In this document: piece by piece, positions 53,697-62,837 of the stretch
How positions within the stretch are numbered: the first letter of the stretch is position 1
Layout: each line of letters starts with the position of its first letter
Assembly (NCBI GenBank): GCA_963664845.1
Contig: OY761615.1
Location: 2,666,001 to 2,730,000, forward strand
Length of the DNA: 64,000 bases
Reading direction: 5' to 3'
Source of the DNA: CAIYTF01 sp963664845
GTDB lineage: Bacteria; Bacteroidota; Ignavibacteria; Ignavibacteriales; Ignavibacteriaceae
The notes under the pieces: generated by a model
What the model was told of the DNA's origin: nothing
The model's database searches: none
What the model saw: only the letters and a program-made list of their open reading frames with translations
Made by a program: the position numbers and the translations under genes

Positions 53697-53727
53697 GTAG
53701 GCATCCGCTAACGTCACGGATGCCTAC
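53697..53727 (-). terminator. Terminator after fliS 3
   Basis: GTAGGCATCCG and CGGATGCCTAC form an 11-bp stem with a 9-nt loop. It shares its core GGCATCCG/CGGATGCC with the fliS 2 terminator, so the terminators were duplicated with the module. Confidence 0.75.
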
Positions 53728-53773
53728 TGGACTGTCATTCAGGTATATCAAGCCCAGAAAAGACCTCCCTGTC

Positions 53774-54115
53774 TTATCTGTTCATTTTGAAAATTGTTAA
53801 CCAAGCATCACGCAGATCGACAAGGATCTTGTGAACTATTTCGTAGTTCTTCTTGCGCATTTCTTCCTGGCAATACTGATAGAGCTTCAACAGGCCGATG
53901 GATATTTCGCGGGCTTTTTCGTCTTCGAAATTAAGCGCGTTTATCAGTTCATCCAGTGCCCGGTTTGTTTTCAGCATATCATGCAGCTGGCAATTGGTAA
54001 TTGCAAAATCATATATCTTCAGTAAAAGTTTCTGGGGTGATGCCTCGAGGATCTCTTTGACAAGATAGGGGTTGAGCTGGGTCGTTTTATTTTGTGAATA
54101 TGCTGTAGTGTTCAT
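53774..54115 (-). CDS. fliS: FliS flagellin chaperone, copy 3
   Basis: A 113-residue FliS, MNTTAYSQNKTTQLNPYLVK, ending WLTIFKMNR like copy 2 but otherwise like copy 1. The mixed pattern suggests gene conversion among the copies. It is separated from flagellin 4 by a hairpin and has its own terminator. Confidence 0.95.
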   Translation of the reverse strand: MNTTAYSQNKTTQLNPYLVKEILEASPQKLLLKIYDFAITNCQLHDMLKTNRALDELINALNFEDEKAREISIGLLKLYQYCQEEMRKKNYEIVHKILVDLRDAWLTIFKMNR

Positions 54116-54177
54116 AGTTAGTCAATCTAATTACATGAATTAGGTTTCAAAAAAAGTGTTGTCTAGTTTTAGTGAAG

Positions 54178-54205
54178 GTTGGACTGCGTGTTACGGCAGT
54201 CCAAC
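54178..54205 (-). terminator. Hairpin between flagellin 4 and fliS 3
   Basis: GTTGGACTGC and GCAGTCCAAC form a 10-bp stem with an 8-nt loop, followed by CTTCACTAAAACTAG with no U tract. Its sequence is unrelated to the hairpins behind flagellins 2 and 3, but it sits in the same place. Confidence 0.5.
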
Positions 54206-54226
54206 TTTCGAAGAATCAGGAACCGA

Positions 54227-55081
54227 TTATCTGAACAATGAAAGAACTGCCTGAGGAGCTGAGTTCAACTGTGATAACATCGAGGTAGCTGCCTGACCGA
54301 GGATGCTGCCGCGTGTTGCGTTCAATTGTTCCATTGCCATATCGGCGTCAAACAGGCGGCTGAAACTTGCCTGGGCATTAGAGATAGACGTACTGAGTGT
54401 GTCAGCTTTAATGTCAAGACGTTGCTGGAAGTTACCGATTTTTCCAAGAGCGGAAGTAACTTCGGCTTTCAACGTTGCCAAATTTGCCTGCAAAGTGGTT
54501 ATGGTAGCAGTGCTGGTAACACTTGCTGCTGATGCAACCAAAAGGTTACCCAGTGAGGTGTTAACGGCGCTTGCTGAGCCTGAGAGTATTGATGTTGCAA
54601 AATCAATTTTGATCGTATCGGTGTAGGAGTTTCCTACCTGGAAGGAGAACCCTGCTTTTGCATCACCTGAACCGGTCAATAAACTGGTGTTATTGAACTT
54701 GGTCGTATTGAGAACTGATTGGATTTCTGTTGCCAGAGAGGTGATATCAGATGCAATAGCTGCGCGATCAGCCGTCGGGTTTGTTGCGTCAGAGAGTTTT
54801 CCTTCGATCTTGATTAACAAATCGTTGGTGGAAAGCAATGAACCTTCTGCGGTTGAAAGCAAGTTTTTTGCGCCTGAAACGTTGTTTTGTGCAGCTTGCA
54901 TAACGGTAATTTTCCCTTCCAGTGATTTACCGATATTGAAGCCTGAAGTGTCATCAGAGACTGAATTAATTCTTTTGCCTGAAGCAATCCGTAATTGTGC
55001 AGTCGCTGTTTCTTTGTTGACTTTAGCCAGTGAATTATAAGCGCTGAGCGCGTCAACATTTGTGTTGATCCTGAAACCCAT
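54227..55081 (-). CDS. fliC: Flagellin 4
   Basis: A 284-residue flagellin, MGFRINTNVDALSAYNSLAK through QAVLSLFR. Conserved ends are the same as in flagellins 2 and 3; the variable region reads SASAVNTSLGNLLVASAASV. It has Ser in place of Ala at position 17 (NSLAK) and Arg in TAQLRIASGK. Starts 8 nt after GGAGG. Followed by a hairpin and fliS 3. Confidence 0.96.
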   Translation of the reverse strand: MGFRINTNVDALSAYNSLAKVNKETATAQLRIASGKRINSVSDDTSGFNIGKSLEGKITVMQAAQNNVSGAKNLLSTAEGSLLSTNDLLIKIEGKLSDATNPTADRAAIASDITSLATEIQSVLNTTKFNNTSLLTGSGDAKAGFSFQVGNSYTDTIKIDFATSILSGSASAVNTSLGNLLVASAASVTSTATITTLQANLATLKAEVTSALGKIGNFQQRLDIKADTLSTSISNAQASFSRLFDADMAMEQLNATRGSILGQAATSMLSQLNSAPQAVLSLFR

Positions 55082-55086
55082 GGAAT

Positions 55087-55145
55087 ACCTCCGTGTATAT
55101 TGGGGTTGTTTGAAATTTTCCGGTTGGCATCCTTACCATTTCCGG
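55087..55145 (-). promoter_or_regulatory. Flagellin 4 leader: CsrA-like hairpin and SD site
   Basis: Outer arms CCGG (55145-55142) and CCGG (55123-55120) pair, and TGG/CCA encloses a loop with TAAGGATG. The SD is ATACACGGAGGT. Confidence 0.6.
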
Positions 55146-55186
55146 AGAAGTTGAGTTTGACATTTAATTACAACTTCCAATAGAAA

Positions 55187-55213
55187 TTATCGAAAGTCAC
55201 TGAAATTAGTTTA
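55187..55213 (-). promoter_or_regulatory. Sigma-28-like promoter of flagellin 4
   Basis: TAAACTAA (55213-55206), 11 nt, TTCGATAA (55194-55187) on the minus strand. The -10 is the closest of all to GCCGATAA. Confidence 0.8.
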
Positions 55214-55380
55214 GGGGTAGTTTAAACTTTCTTGTATTTTTCTATGAAGTAAATCACTTTTACCCCCTGCCACAGCCATTATAAGTCACATCGCGGCGGG
55301 ATTTGAGGTATTAGTTTGTGCACAATTCATCGAATCTTTCTATATTGCAGCTATTCAATCAACAAACACTATGAATAGTA

Positions 55381-56244
55381 ATGTCAGTTAAGGAAGATGT
55401 AGTTATTCTATTACTATCCTGCCCCGACCGCAGAGGATTGGTCTCCCGTATTTCAAATTTTGTGTATGAGCGAGGCGGCAATATTCTTGATATGGACGAA
55501 CACGTGGACAATGAGGAGCAGTATTTTTTCATTAGAATTTCTTGGGATATGAAGACCTTCTCCCTGAAGTCATCGGAGATTGCAGAAGCTTTTACACCAC
55601 TTGCAAAAGAATTCAATGCCGACTGGAGCCTGAAATTCGGTGCAAAAAAAACAAGGACGGCTATCTTTGTTTCTAAATATGATCACTGTCTCCAAGATAT
55701 ATTGTGGCGGTACAGTATAGATGAATTCTCCATTGAAATTCCGGCTATTATATCCAATCACAGCGATCTCAAACCGCTGGCTGATCATTATAAGATCCCT
55801 TTTTATGTCTTCCCAGTCACCAAACAGAATCGCGAAGTGGAAGAAGCCAAAGAACTGAAGCTTCTGGCAGAATTGGAAATAGATACGATTGTGCTTGCCC
55901 GTTATATGCAAATTCTTTCACCAGCGTTGATGAATCGCTACCGGAACCAGATCATCAATATTCATCATTCGTTCCTCCCCGCTTTCATCGGGAGCAATCC
56001 ATATAAGCAGGCCTATGACAAGGGAGTGAAGATCATTGGCGCTACCAGTCACTACGTTACGGAAGAACTGGATGAAGGCCCCATAATTGAACAGGACATA
56101 ATCAGAATATCGCATAAAGACACGCTGCGTGATTTGATCCGCAAGGGACGCGACCTTGAGCGACTTGTTTTAGCCAGAGCTCTTTTGCATCACAGCGAAC
56201 ACCGCGTACTGGTGCGTGGAAGGAAGACTGTTATCTTCGCTTAA
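55381..56244 (+). CDS. purU: Formyltetrahydrofolate deformylase
   Basis: A 287-residue PurU: an N-terminal ACT domain (residues about 5-85, VILLLSCPDRRGLVSRISNF) and a C-terminal formyltransferase-fold hydrolase domain. The catalytic stretch NIHHSFLPAFIGSNPYKQAY (Asn-His) and IGATSHYVTEELDEGPIIEQ (His, Asp) are intact. It hydrolyses 10-formyl-THF to THF and formate, balancing one-carbon pools and supplying formate for purine synthesis. Divergent from flagellin 4, with no operon partner; a strong hairpin lies behind it. Confidence 0.96.
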   Translation: MSVKEDVVILLLSCPDRRGLVSRISNFVYERGGNILDMDEHVDNEEQYFFIRISWDMKTFSLKSSEIAEAFTPLAKEFNADWSLKFGAKKTRTAIFVSKYDHCLQDILWRYSIDEFSIEIPAIISNHSDLKPLADHYKIPFYVFPVTKQNREVEEAKELKLLAELEIDTIVLARYMQILSPALMNRYRNQIINIHHSFLPAFIGSNPYKQAYDKGVKIIGATSHYVTEELDEGPIIEQDIIRISHKDTLRDLIRKGRDLERLVLARALLHHSEHRVLVRGRKTVIFA

Positions 56245-56255
56245 ACTGCGAAATC

Positions 56256-56287
56256 GTCTTCCCTCTGTGTAACTTCAGAGGGAAGAC
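56256..56287. terminator. Hairpin between convergent purU and the efflux operon
   Basis: GTCTTCCCTCTG and CAGAGGGAAGAC form a perfect 12-bp stem with an 8-nt loop. No U tract follows on either side, but its place between convergent stop codons suggests a shared terminator. Confidence 0.6.
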
Positions 56288-56298
56288 ATCGAAATGAA

Positions 56299-57645
56299 TT
56301 ATCTTCCGGTAACCTGCAAATACGTACTCACCTTATTGGCATAACCGGCTTTTGCATCTGTCAGCTGGTCTTGCGTTTGCTGCAACAATGCCTGTGCCTC
56401 TAGCAGATCGGAAACTTTCGTTATACCATTCTTATAACTGTCTTCATTCAGCAACAGATTTATTTCTGCCTGCTCTTTAGCCTCTTCGCTCAACCGGTAT
56501 TGTTTGTGTGCGTCGGACAGATCCTGCCATGCCTTTTCTATTTGCAATAGCAGCAGTTCCGAATTGTTCTTTAGATTATTCCCGGCAATATCTTCACGTA
56601 CTTTCCGCTCCTGCAATGCATGCGACCCGCCCCACCATCCGGACAGGGGAACCGACACGGTTCCAAACACCATTCCAAAAGAGCGCGCATCACTTTCGTC
56701 CAATTTCATATACGTGCCATTAACACCCACTGCAGCCTGTGGCAGATATTCCCCCAGCTTTAAACTGGTCTGCAGTTTTTCGGCTGCCACCGATTTTTCA
56801 AGCAGTTCATATTCTGTCCGTTTTTTTACTGCTGTTCCATGATCGACATAATAACTCTGTGGAAGTTCTTTCACGGCAAGGTCTTCGCTCAACACGATTG
56901 AAGAATCATAAGGAATGCCGATATATTGACAAAAAGCCATAGATGCAATCTTCTTCCCGTTTTCCAGTTTTGATTTGTTTAACATAACTTCACTTTGCTT
57001 CAGTTTCACTTTCAGCACATCATTTTTCAACACCAGACCTGAATTGAATGCGTCCTGCACCTGCCCCATCAGGTTGTTCAGGAGCTTTTCATATTTGGCT
57101 ATCGTTTTTTGTTTTTCCTCAAGTGAAACCAGCAGCCAATATTGCTCCTCCGTCTTCAGCAGCACTTCATTCTGCGCCAGCTTTTGCTGCTCTAAACTTG
57201 CTTCTTCACCTAACGCAGCAAGTTTGTTGCCATTATAGATTCGCCCTCCCACAAACAATGGCTGTATGGCATTGATATAACCTATGGTGCCCTTCTTCAG
57301 GAGTCCCATCTCTCCACCGGGCATATAGGCAAATTGCTTAGCCGATGCAAGATTGGCAGGATTTCCATCATAGACCGGCAGATTACCACCGGATGTTTTA
57401 ATTTCCATCATATTTTTTTGTGCCCCAAACATCATTCCCCCGGCACTTACATCCGGGAAATAACTGGTAAATGCTTTATTGGCAATCTGCCTGGATGCCT
57501 CAACCTCAAGCGCGCTGTTTTTTGTTTTTGCGTTATTCTTTACGGCTGTCAGTTTGCTTTCCTGTAAGGAAAGTGTTCTTTGCGCCAATACATTATTCAC
57601 GCTGAGTGCAAACAACAATACTATAAATATTCTTATCTTATTCAT
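56299..57645 (-). CDS. TolC-family outer membrane efflux protein
   Basis: A 448-residue outer membrane efflux factor with a signal peptide (RIFIVLLFALSVNNVLAQ) and two related helical halves, typical of TolC: LSLQESKLTAVKNNAKTKNS, FVGGRIYNGNKLAALGEEAS, LLVSLEEKQKTIAKYEKLLN in the first, and EYELLEKSVAAEKLQTSLKL, QIEKAWQDLSDAHKQYRLSE in the second. It completes the RND pump as the exit duct. Its start overlaps the stop of the RND gene by 4 nt (ATGA). Confidence 0.9.
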   Translation of the reverse strand: MNKIRIFIVLLFALSVNNVLAQRTLSLQESKLTAVKNNAKTKNSALEVEASRQIANKAFTSYFPDVSAGGMMFGAQKNMMEIKTSGGNLPVYDGNPANLASAKQFAYMPGGEMGLLKKGTIGYINAIQPLFVGGRIYNGNKLAALGEEASLEQQKLAQNEVLLKTEEQYWLLVSLEEKQKTIAKYEKLLNNLMGQVQDAFNSGLVLKNDVLKVKLKQSEVMLNKSKLENGKKIASMAFCQYIGIPYDSSIVLSEDLAVKELPQSYYVDHGTAVKKRTEYELLEKSVAAEKLQTSLKLGEYLPQAAVGVNGTYMKLDESDARSFGMVFGTVSVPLSGWWGGSHALQERKVREDIAGNNLKNNSELLLLQIEKAWQDLSDAHKQYRLSEEAKEQAEINLLLNEDSYKNGITKVSDLLEAQALLQQTQDQLTDAKAGYANKVSTYLQVTGR

Positions 57646-60600
57646 TCTGTCACGCTCTCTTCAACTTTTTCAAAATCATTTCTGTGGAACAGGTAATAGA
57701 GCACGGGAATTACCAGTAACGATAACACCATGGCGAAGATCAGTCCAAAGCAAATTACCGCGCCCAGAGGGCCCCACAGTGGCGAGCGGCTCAGGATCAT
57801 GGGGATAACACCCACAGCAGCCGCGGCCGAGGTGAGAAAAATGGGTCGCATTCTTCTTTTGGCTGCCGATATAGCCGCTTCTTCCAGTGAGTGCCCATGC
57901 TCATGCCTGAGTTCTTCCGCGTATGAGATATAGATGATCCCGTTACGTACCACTATACCCATCAGGCTTATAATGCCCATCAATGCGGTAACGCCAAATG
58001 CGTAACCGGTTATTTTCACGCCAAGCGCGGCCCCAAAAATACTCAGCGGCATCGTCATCATTATCAGGATGACAGTTTTGACGTTGCGGAATTGAAACAA
58101 AAGAACTATAAAAATTATTGCCACGGTGACAGCCATTGCATAATAAATGGGAGAAACCTCTTCTATGCCCATTTCATAATCACCGCCATAACGAATACTT
58201 ACCCCTTCAGGCAGAGACAGTTTATCAATAAGCGGTCTTGCTTTATCGAATATGGTCGAAGCGAAAAGGCCTCTTTCAACATCAACAAGCACTGTGATAG
58301 TACGGACCCCGTTTCGCCTGATGATCTCTCCTTCGGTCCATTCCGGTTTAAGCTCGGCCAATTGCCGCACCTGCACTGAAGAGACCAGAAAAGGCGAAGT
58401 CACATATTGATTCATAATATCATCGGCATCGGTTTTGGTTTTTTTGTCGACTTTCAGATTTACACTGACCGGATAGTCGTTCTCCCAGATGGTGGAGACT
58501 GGGAACCCCTTGGTTCCTACCATCAATGAATAGTCCAAAATTTGTTTGGAGTATCCAAGCCGGCTGGCCTCATCCTGCTTCAGGTCAAGTTGAATTGCCT
58601 GCAACTGCTGTTTATAATCAGTTCTTATCCACTTGGCACCCGGTATTCCCCGCATAATAGCGGACACTTGTGCCGCTACCTGCTTAATGGCAACTATACT
58701 GTCACCTGAAATGCGTATCTCAACCGGTGCCTTGGCACTGCTCATTTCCAACTGTTTCCACTTTATATAGGCGTTCGGGTTATAGTCACTGTAATTTTTG
58801 CTGTACTCATCAAGAATCGCTTTTGTCGCTTCACTCGATTCAGTGATCACCAACAATTGTCCATAATTCTTTCCTGGGAAATTTGGTGCATACAGAGTAT
58901 TGAACCGCGGTGAACTGGTACCGACAAACGAGGCCATTTCCTTTACTCGCTTATCCTTCTTTAATTTCTCTTCAATTTTGGCCATTACGCTGTCTGTTTG
59001 TTTCAACGAGCTGCCGACGGGCAGATAAACTTCAACCGCAAATTGATTTCTTTCAAACGCCGGGAACGTTTGCTGCGGTGTAATTACTAAAAGTATTATC
59101 CCAAGGACAAATGAGATGCCTCCGACGATAACCACCAGCTTTTTATTCCTGAATGAAGCTTCCAGAACTTTATCATAGAAGGATTGCATCCTTATTAAAA
59201 ATTGACTTTTTTTGCTTTTGCTGTCTTCGCCGGTGAGGCCATGTTTTATAAACATATAACTTAACAGCGGAACAAGGATAACTGAGACAAACAACGATAT
59301 GAACAACGCGTAGGTTATCGTTACAGGTAAAGATCTGACAAAATCTCCTCCAAGCCCGGTCATGAGAATGGCCATTGGTACAAAGCAAAAAATAAGTATA
59401 AGTGTTGCCGAGAATACTGACCCGAATAGATCGGTGACACTTTTAGAAGCTGCATCGTGCGGGCTTATGCCATGATCGAGCTTTTCCACATAATTGTCAA
59501 TAATTACGATGGCATTATCCACCACCATCCCCAGCACAATAATCAGTCCGGCTAACGATACCGTCTGCAGCCCGACGCCGGTGACCCACATGAATCCTAG
59601 GGTAATTAGAATGGATATGGGGATGGAGGCCGCGGCAACAAAGGCAACTCTTCGCGGAAGCAAAAGAATAGTTACCAGAATAACAGAGAATATGGCCAGT
59701 CCAAATTCCTTAAGAAAATTGAAAATGGATTTAGATACAAAATTGGGCATGTCCGAGATAATACCCACATGAACATCCGACGGAATTCCCGCGGTGAATT
59801 TTTTAATCTCTTTGTTAACATCATCGCCGTACTGCACAATGTTATTGCCCGGCTGCATCTCAAGCGAGACTATTAAACACTTTTTGCCATTCAGGCGGAT
59901 ATAGGAATCCGGATCAGGGTATTCTCTAACTACTTTGGCAACATCTTTGATCCGGATAACATTGCCAAGCGGGTCCGAATACACAATTTGATTTGCGATA
60001 TCGTTCTCTGATTTATAACCTGAAGGAATATGTATCGGCTTTATAAATTTCCCGTCATCCACTTCACCGGAATAGTTCACCATTCCCTGCGGTTTTAGTG
60101 CTGCCAACACCAGAAATGGTTTTATTCCATAATTGGTCAGTTTGGCATCATCTATATATACGTTGATCTCTTCCTTTTGCAAACCAAAGTGTTTAACACG
60201 TGATGTTGCCGGTATCTTCCGGACGCCATCCTCAAATTTTTCGATGAATTTTTCAAGTTCTTTATACGTTTTCGTTTCGGACTCCACCGCCAGCAGCAGA
60301 GCGGAGGTGTTTCCAAAATCATCATCAGCGTTTAACGAGATAACGCCAGATGGCAATTGTGACTTGAATTCATTGAGCCCATGCTGCAGTTTTGTCCAAA
60401 ATTGCTTTGGATCATCTTCTCTTTTTTGCACTTCAACGTATATGACCATCACATTTTCCTTTGAGATGGAATACGTTTTAGCTTTGTCCACAGCTTCAAA
60501 CTGGAATAAATAGTTTTCGACCTTTTTGGTCAGTTGCTCTTCCACCTGCTGAGACGTTGCCCCGGGAAACACTCCAATGATAAGCCCCTGCCGTATCTTA

Positions 60601-60731
60601 AATTCGGGAAATTCATCGCGAGGCATTTGGATTAATGCTATAACGCCCAGAGTTACCAGGAGAGTGGTTGTAACCATAATAATTTGCTTATAGCGCAGGA
60701 TAATTTCGATTAACGTTCTTTTGTTTTTCAT
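57642..60731 (-). CDS. RND efflux transporter permease (AcrB-like)
   Basis: A 1029-residue inner-membrane pump of the AcrB/MexB type. Features in order: first TM and periplasmic porter domain (PRDEFPEFKIRQGLIIGVFPGA), TM4 region GMVVDNAIVIIDNYVEKLDH with the proton-relay Asp, porter domain 2 (QTFPAFERNQFAVEVYLPVG), and a second TM block (GIISLMGIVVRNGIIYISYA). Two similar halves are visible. The substrate cannot be told. It lies between an adaptor and a TolC gene. Confidence 0.95.
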   Translation of the reverse strand: MKNKRTLIEIILRYKQIIMVTTTLLVTLGVIALIQMPRDEFPEFKIRQGLIIGVFPGATSQQVEEQLTKKVENYLFQFEAVDKAKTYSISKENVMVIYVEVQKREDDPKQFWTKLQHGLNEFKSQLPSGVISLNADDDFGNTSALLLAVESETKTYKELEKFIEKFEDGVRKIPATSRVKHFGLQKEEINVYIDDAKLTNYGIKPFLVLAALKPQGMVNYSGEVDDGKFIKPIHIPSGYKSENDIANQIVYSDPLGNVIRIKDVAKVVREYPDPDSYIRLNGKKCLIVSLEMQPGNNIVQYGDDVNKEIKKFTAGIPSDVHVGIISDMPNFVSKSIFNFLKEFGLAIFSVILVTILLLPRRVAFVAAASIPISILITLGFMWVTGVGLQTVSLAGLIIVLGMVVDNAIVIIDNYVEKLDHGISPHDAASKSVTDLFGSVFSATLILIFCFVPMAILMTGLGGDFVRSLPVTITYALFISLFVSVILVPLLSYMFIKHGLTGEDSKSKKSQFLIRMQSFYDKVLEASFRNKKLVVIVGGISFVLGIILLVITPQQTFPAFERNQFAVEVYLPVGSSLKQTDSVMAKIEEKLKKDKRVKEMASFVGTSSPRFNTLYAPNFPGKNYGQLLVITESSEATKAILDEYSKNYSDYNPNAYIKWKQLEMSSAKAPVEIRISGDSIVAIKQVAAQVSAIMRGIPGAKWIRTDYKQQLQAIQLDLKQDEASRLGYSKQILDYSLMVGTKGFPVSTIWENDYPVSVNLKVDKKTKTDADDIMNQYVTSPFLVSSVQVRQLAELKPEWTEGEIIRRNGVRTITVLVDVERGLFASTIFDKARPLIDKLSLPEGVSIRYGGDYEMGIEEVSPIYYAMAVTVAIIFIVLLFQFRNVKTVILIMMTMPLSIFGAALGVKITGYAFGVTALMGIISLMGIVVRNGIIYISYAEELRHEHGHSLEEAAISAAKRRMRPIFLTSAAAAVGVIPMILSRSPLWGPLGAVICFGLIFAMVLSLLVIPVLYYLFHRNDFEKVEESVTE

Positions 60732-60750
60732 GATGTCATAGTTCCTGCGT

Positions 60751-61797
60751 CTACCGGTTTGCTATATGCACTGGTGAGTTATCAACAAGTTTTTGTTGCC
60801 CTGCAACCACCACTTGTTCCCCGTTTTGCAAGCCGTTTGTAATTTCCACGCTGCTTTTTAGCAGACGACCGGTTGTTACATATTTTCTTACCGCTTTGTT
60901 TTGAACGCTGTCTATTGCATAAACAAAGCTTTTCCCTTTCTCATCAACCAAAACCGCATTGCCTGGCACAACCAATACATTGGTAATTGCGGATTTTGCC
61001 AGAGTAACATTGCAAATCATACCGGGTTTAATTTCTCTGTTTCGGTTTGCAATGGCAATCTTGACTTTATAGGTATGCGCAATGGGGTCAGCCATTACCC
61101 CAATTTCTTCAACTGTTCCGCTGAATTCTGCATTGTTTAAGGCCCCAATTTTTATTGTTGCGGTGCTTCCTTTCTTTACCGAGGATATTTCGCTCTCGGA
61201 AACCGAAACCTTGGCAAATACCTTATCTATTTTAACAATACTGATAGCGGAGACATTTGGCACTGCCGTCATACCCGGCTCCATTGATCTTTTTCCAACA
61301 ATGCCATCTGCCGGTGAGTGCAGCCTGCAATCGTCCATGGATTTTTTGGCAATGGCTGTTGCAGATTTTGCCTGTTGCAGAGCCGTTTCAACTTCCACCA
61401 GTTTTATTTCCGGCAGGTTGCCATTTTTATACATGGGCTGCAATCTCTTGTAGGCATCTTCCGCCTGCTTTTGAGAAGCCAGCGACATTTCATAGGCATT
61501 CTTGTAGCTTTCATTGTTCAATTCGGCAACAAGTTGGCCTTTCCTGACAAAATCTCCCTCGGAGACAAATACCCGGGAGATGGTTCCTACCCCCGAAAAG
61601 CTTAGTGGTAATGATTCGGATTCTTCAAGCGTTCCGCTATAGGCATAAGCTTCAGCACTTGTTGATTCCTTTACCTGTGCAACCTCAACCTCTACAGGCA
61701 TGTTTTGCAGTGTTTTTTCGGTTTTTTCTGAACATCCCTGCCAGGCAATCAGCGCCCCGGCGGTTAAAAGGTAAAAGACAAAGTTTTGTGGTTTCAT
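60751..61797 (-). CDS. RND periplasmic adaptor (membrane fusion protein), lipoprotein
   Basis: A 348-residue HlyD/AcrA-like adaptor with a lipobox (LTAGALIAWQGC, Cys at about residue 22). It shows the lipoyl half-motifs (FSGVGTISRVFVSEGDFVRK and CRLHSPADGIVGKRSMEPGM), an alpha-hairpin (ASQKQAEDAYKRLQPMYKNG), and the beta-barrel and membrane-proximal parts (VSVSESEISSVKKGSTATIK). It links pump and TolC duct. ATG at 61797; 19 nt before the RND gene. Confidence 0.92.
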   Translation of the reverse strand: MKPQNFVFYLLTAGALIAWQGCSEKTEKTLQNMPVEVEVAQVKESTSAEAYAYSGTLEESESLPLSFSGVGTISRVFVSEGDFVRKGQLVAELNNESYKNAYEMSLASQKQAEDAYKRLQPMYKNGNLPEIKLVEVETALQQAKSATAIAKKSMDDCRLHSPADGIVGKRSMEPGMTAVPNVSAISIVKIDKVFAKVSVSESEISSVKKGSTATIKIGALNNAEFSGTVEEIGVMADPIAHTYKVKIAIANRNREIKPGMICNVTLAKSAITNVLVVPGNAVLVDEKGKSFVYAIDSVQNKAVRKYVTTGRLLKSSVEITNGLQNGEQVVVAGQQKLVDNSPVHIANR

Positions 61798-61819
61798 GGT
61801 ATCTTTATATGTATTATTG

Positions 61820-61841
61820 GACAAAAATCGTATTTTGGTCG
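61820..61841. promoter_or_regulatory. Candidate operator upstream of the efflux adaptor gene
   Basis: A 21-bp imperfect palindrome, GAC-A-AAAAT-CGT-ATTTT-G-GTC (61820-61840). Fifteen of 22 positions match the site upstream of tetR when the shared TCGTATT core is aligned. It lies 23-44 nt from the adaptor ATG. Confidence 0.5.
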
Positions 61842-61859
61842 GAAAAATGGCAAAAAATT

Positions 61860-62450
61860 TTAGCTTTTTAAGCCGTTCAGCAAAATTCCGCTTAGCAAAT
61901 CGGAATATGCACCGACATCCTGAATCTGTTTATTAACTATGAGATCAACTTCGAAACTCCGGATGATTGTCACCAGTAAAGTGGCAGCTTTGGCAATATT
62001 TTCGTTCGACAGGGACTTAAATTCACCGGTTTCCACACCAAGTTGCAGGACTTTTTCCAATAACCTGGTCTCAGTTTCATTAAAATTCTTTTGTATCCTA
62101 TCTATCAACTGGGTATTCTGGGTGATCTCGCCTACCAGAATACTATATATAACGGTCCGTTCGTGTATTTCCTGCGAAACCATGGAAATGTAGGTTTGGA
62201 GTTTGTCCTTGGCTTTGGCTGTTTTTGACATGGCCTCTTCGGCCAAACGGGTGATGTTTGTTATTTCCTGAGTGGCAATAGTGTGGAATATCTCTTCCTT
62301 GCTTTTAAAATAGTAATAAAGGGTGCTTTTACCTTTGCCGGCGGCGTGTGCAATATCCTCCATTGTGGTTTTGTGCAAACCCCACTTTTGGAACACCTTG
62401 GTTGCAGCTTCCAATATGGAAGTCTTCACTATTTCGTCTTTTTCTATCAT
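61860..62450 (-). CDS. TetR family transcriptional regulator
   Basis: A 196-residue repressor. The N-terminal helix-turn-helix is clear: KTSILEAATKVFQKWGLHKT, TMEDIAHAAGKGKSTLYYYF, KSKEEIFHTIATQ. The C-terminal helical ligand domain has no recognisable ligand site. It is directly upstream of the efflux genes in the same orientation, so it is very likely their repressor and would release DNA on binding a pump substrate. Two related palindromes, one before its own start and one before the adaptor, are candidate operators. Confidence 0.93.
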   Translation of the reverse strand: MIEKDEIVKTSILEAATKVFQKWGLHKTTMEDIAHAAGKGKSTLYYYFKSKEEIFHTIATQEITNITRLAEEAMSKTAKAKDKLQTYISMVSQEIHERTVIYSILVGEITQNTQLIDRIQKNFNETETRLLEKVLQLGVETGEFKSLSNENIAKAATLLVTIIRSFEVDLIVNKQIQDVGAYSDLLSGILLNGLKS

Positions 62451-62454
62451 GGTC

Positions 62455-62485
62455 GTTTCGAATATTTTCGTATTGTAGTCGAAAC
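62455..62485. promoter_or_regulatory. Candidate operator upstream of tetR
   Basis: GTTTCGA (62455-62461) and TCGAAAC (62479-62485) form a perfect 7-bp inverted repeat with 17 nt between. The centre contains TCGTATTGTAGTCG, shared with the site upstream of the adaptor gene (TCGTATTTTGGTCG). It lies 5 nt before the tetR ATG. Confidence 0.5.
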
Positions 62486-62785
62486 ATAGCGCATTTGTTA
62501 TTCAAATGCAAGCTTTTTTTGGGGTCGCCCTTTTTTGCCCAGTATTTCCCGCTTCGCATTCTGTTCGCCATCCAGTGCCTTTCGTCCTCAAACACCCCAG
62601 TGTTTTAATAACTCTACGGGGTGCTTACTCTGCGCCCTTGGCGATTTACTTTGCGTCCTCTGCGGTTCCTTCTCCTTACTTACAGTCGAGAAATCACAAA
62701 AAGAATCATGCCTTTTGCCTATAAGGAGTTGAGTATGCGCGTGTAATGGATTAGATAAAGAGGTTAATTCGGGAAGTAAGTATCG
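62486..62785. other. Intergenic, nothing recognised
   Basis: About 300 bases between the tetR operator and the flagellin 5 terminator. Frames on the plus strand are low-complexity and Ser-rich with no ribosome binding site. Confidence 0.4.
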
Positions 62786-62813
62786 CCGGTGCCGCCGGAT
62801 AGGACAGCACCGG
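62786..62813 (-). terminator. Hairpin after flagellin 5
   Basis: CCGGTGC and GCACCGG form a 7-bp stem with a 14-nt loop. No good U tract follows. No fliS lies behind it. Confidence 0.45.
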
Positions 62814-62837
62814 GATAAAAGCGGTCAAAGAAAGCGC

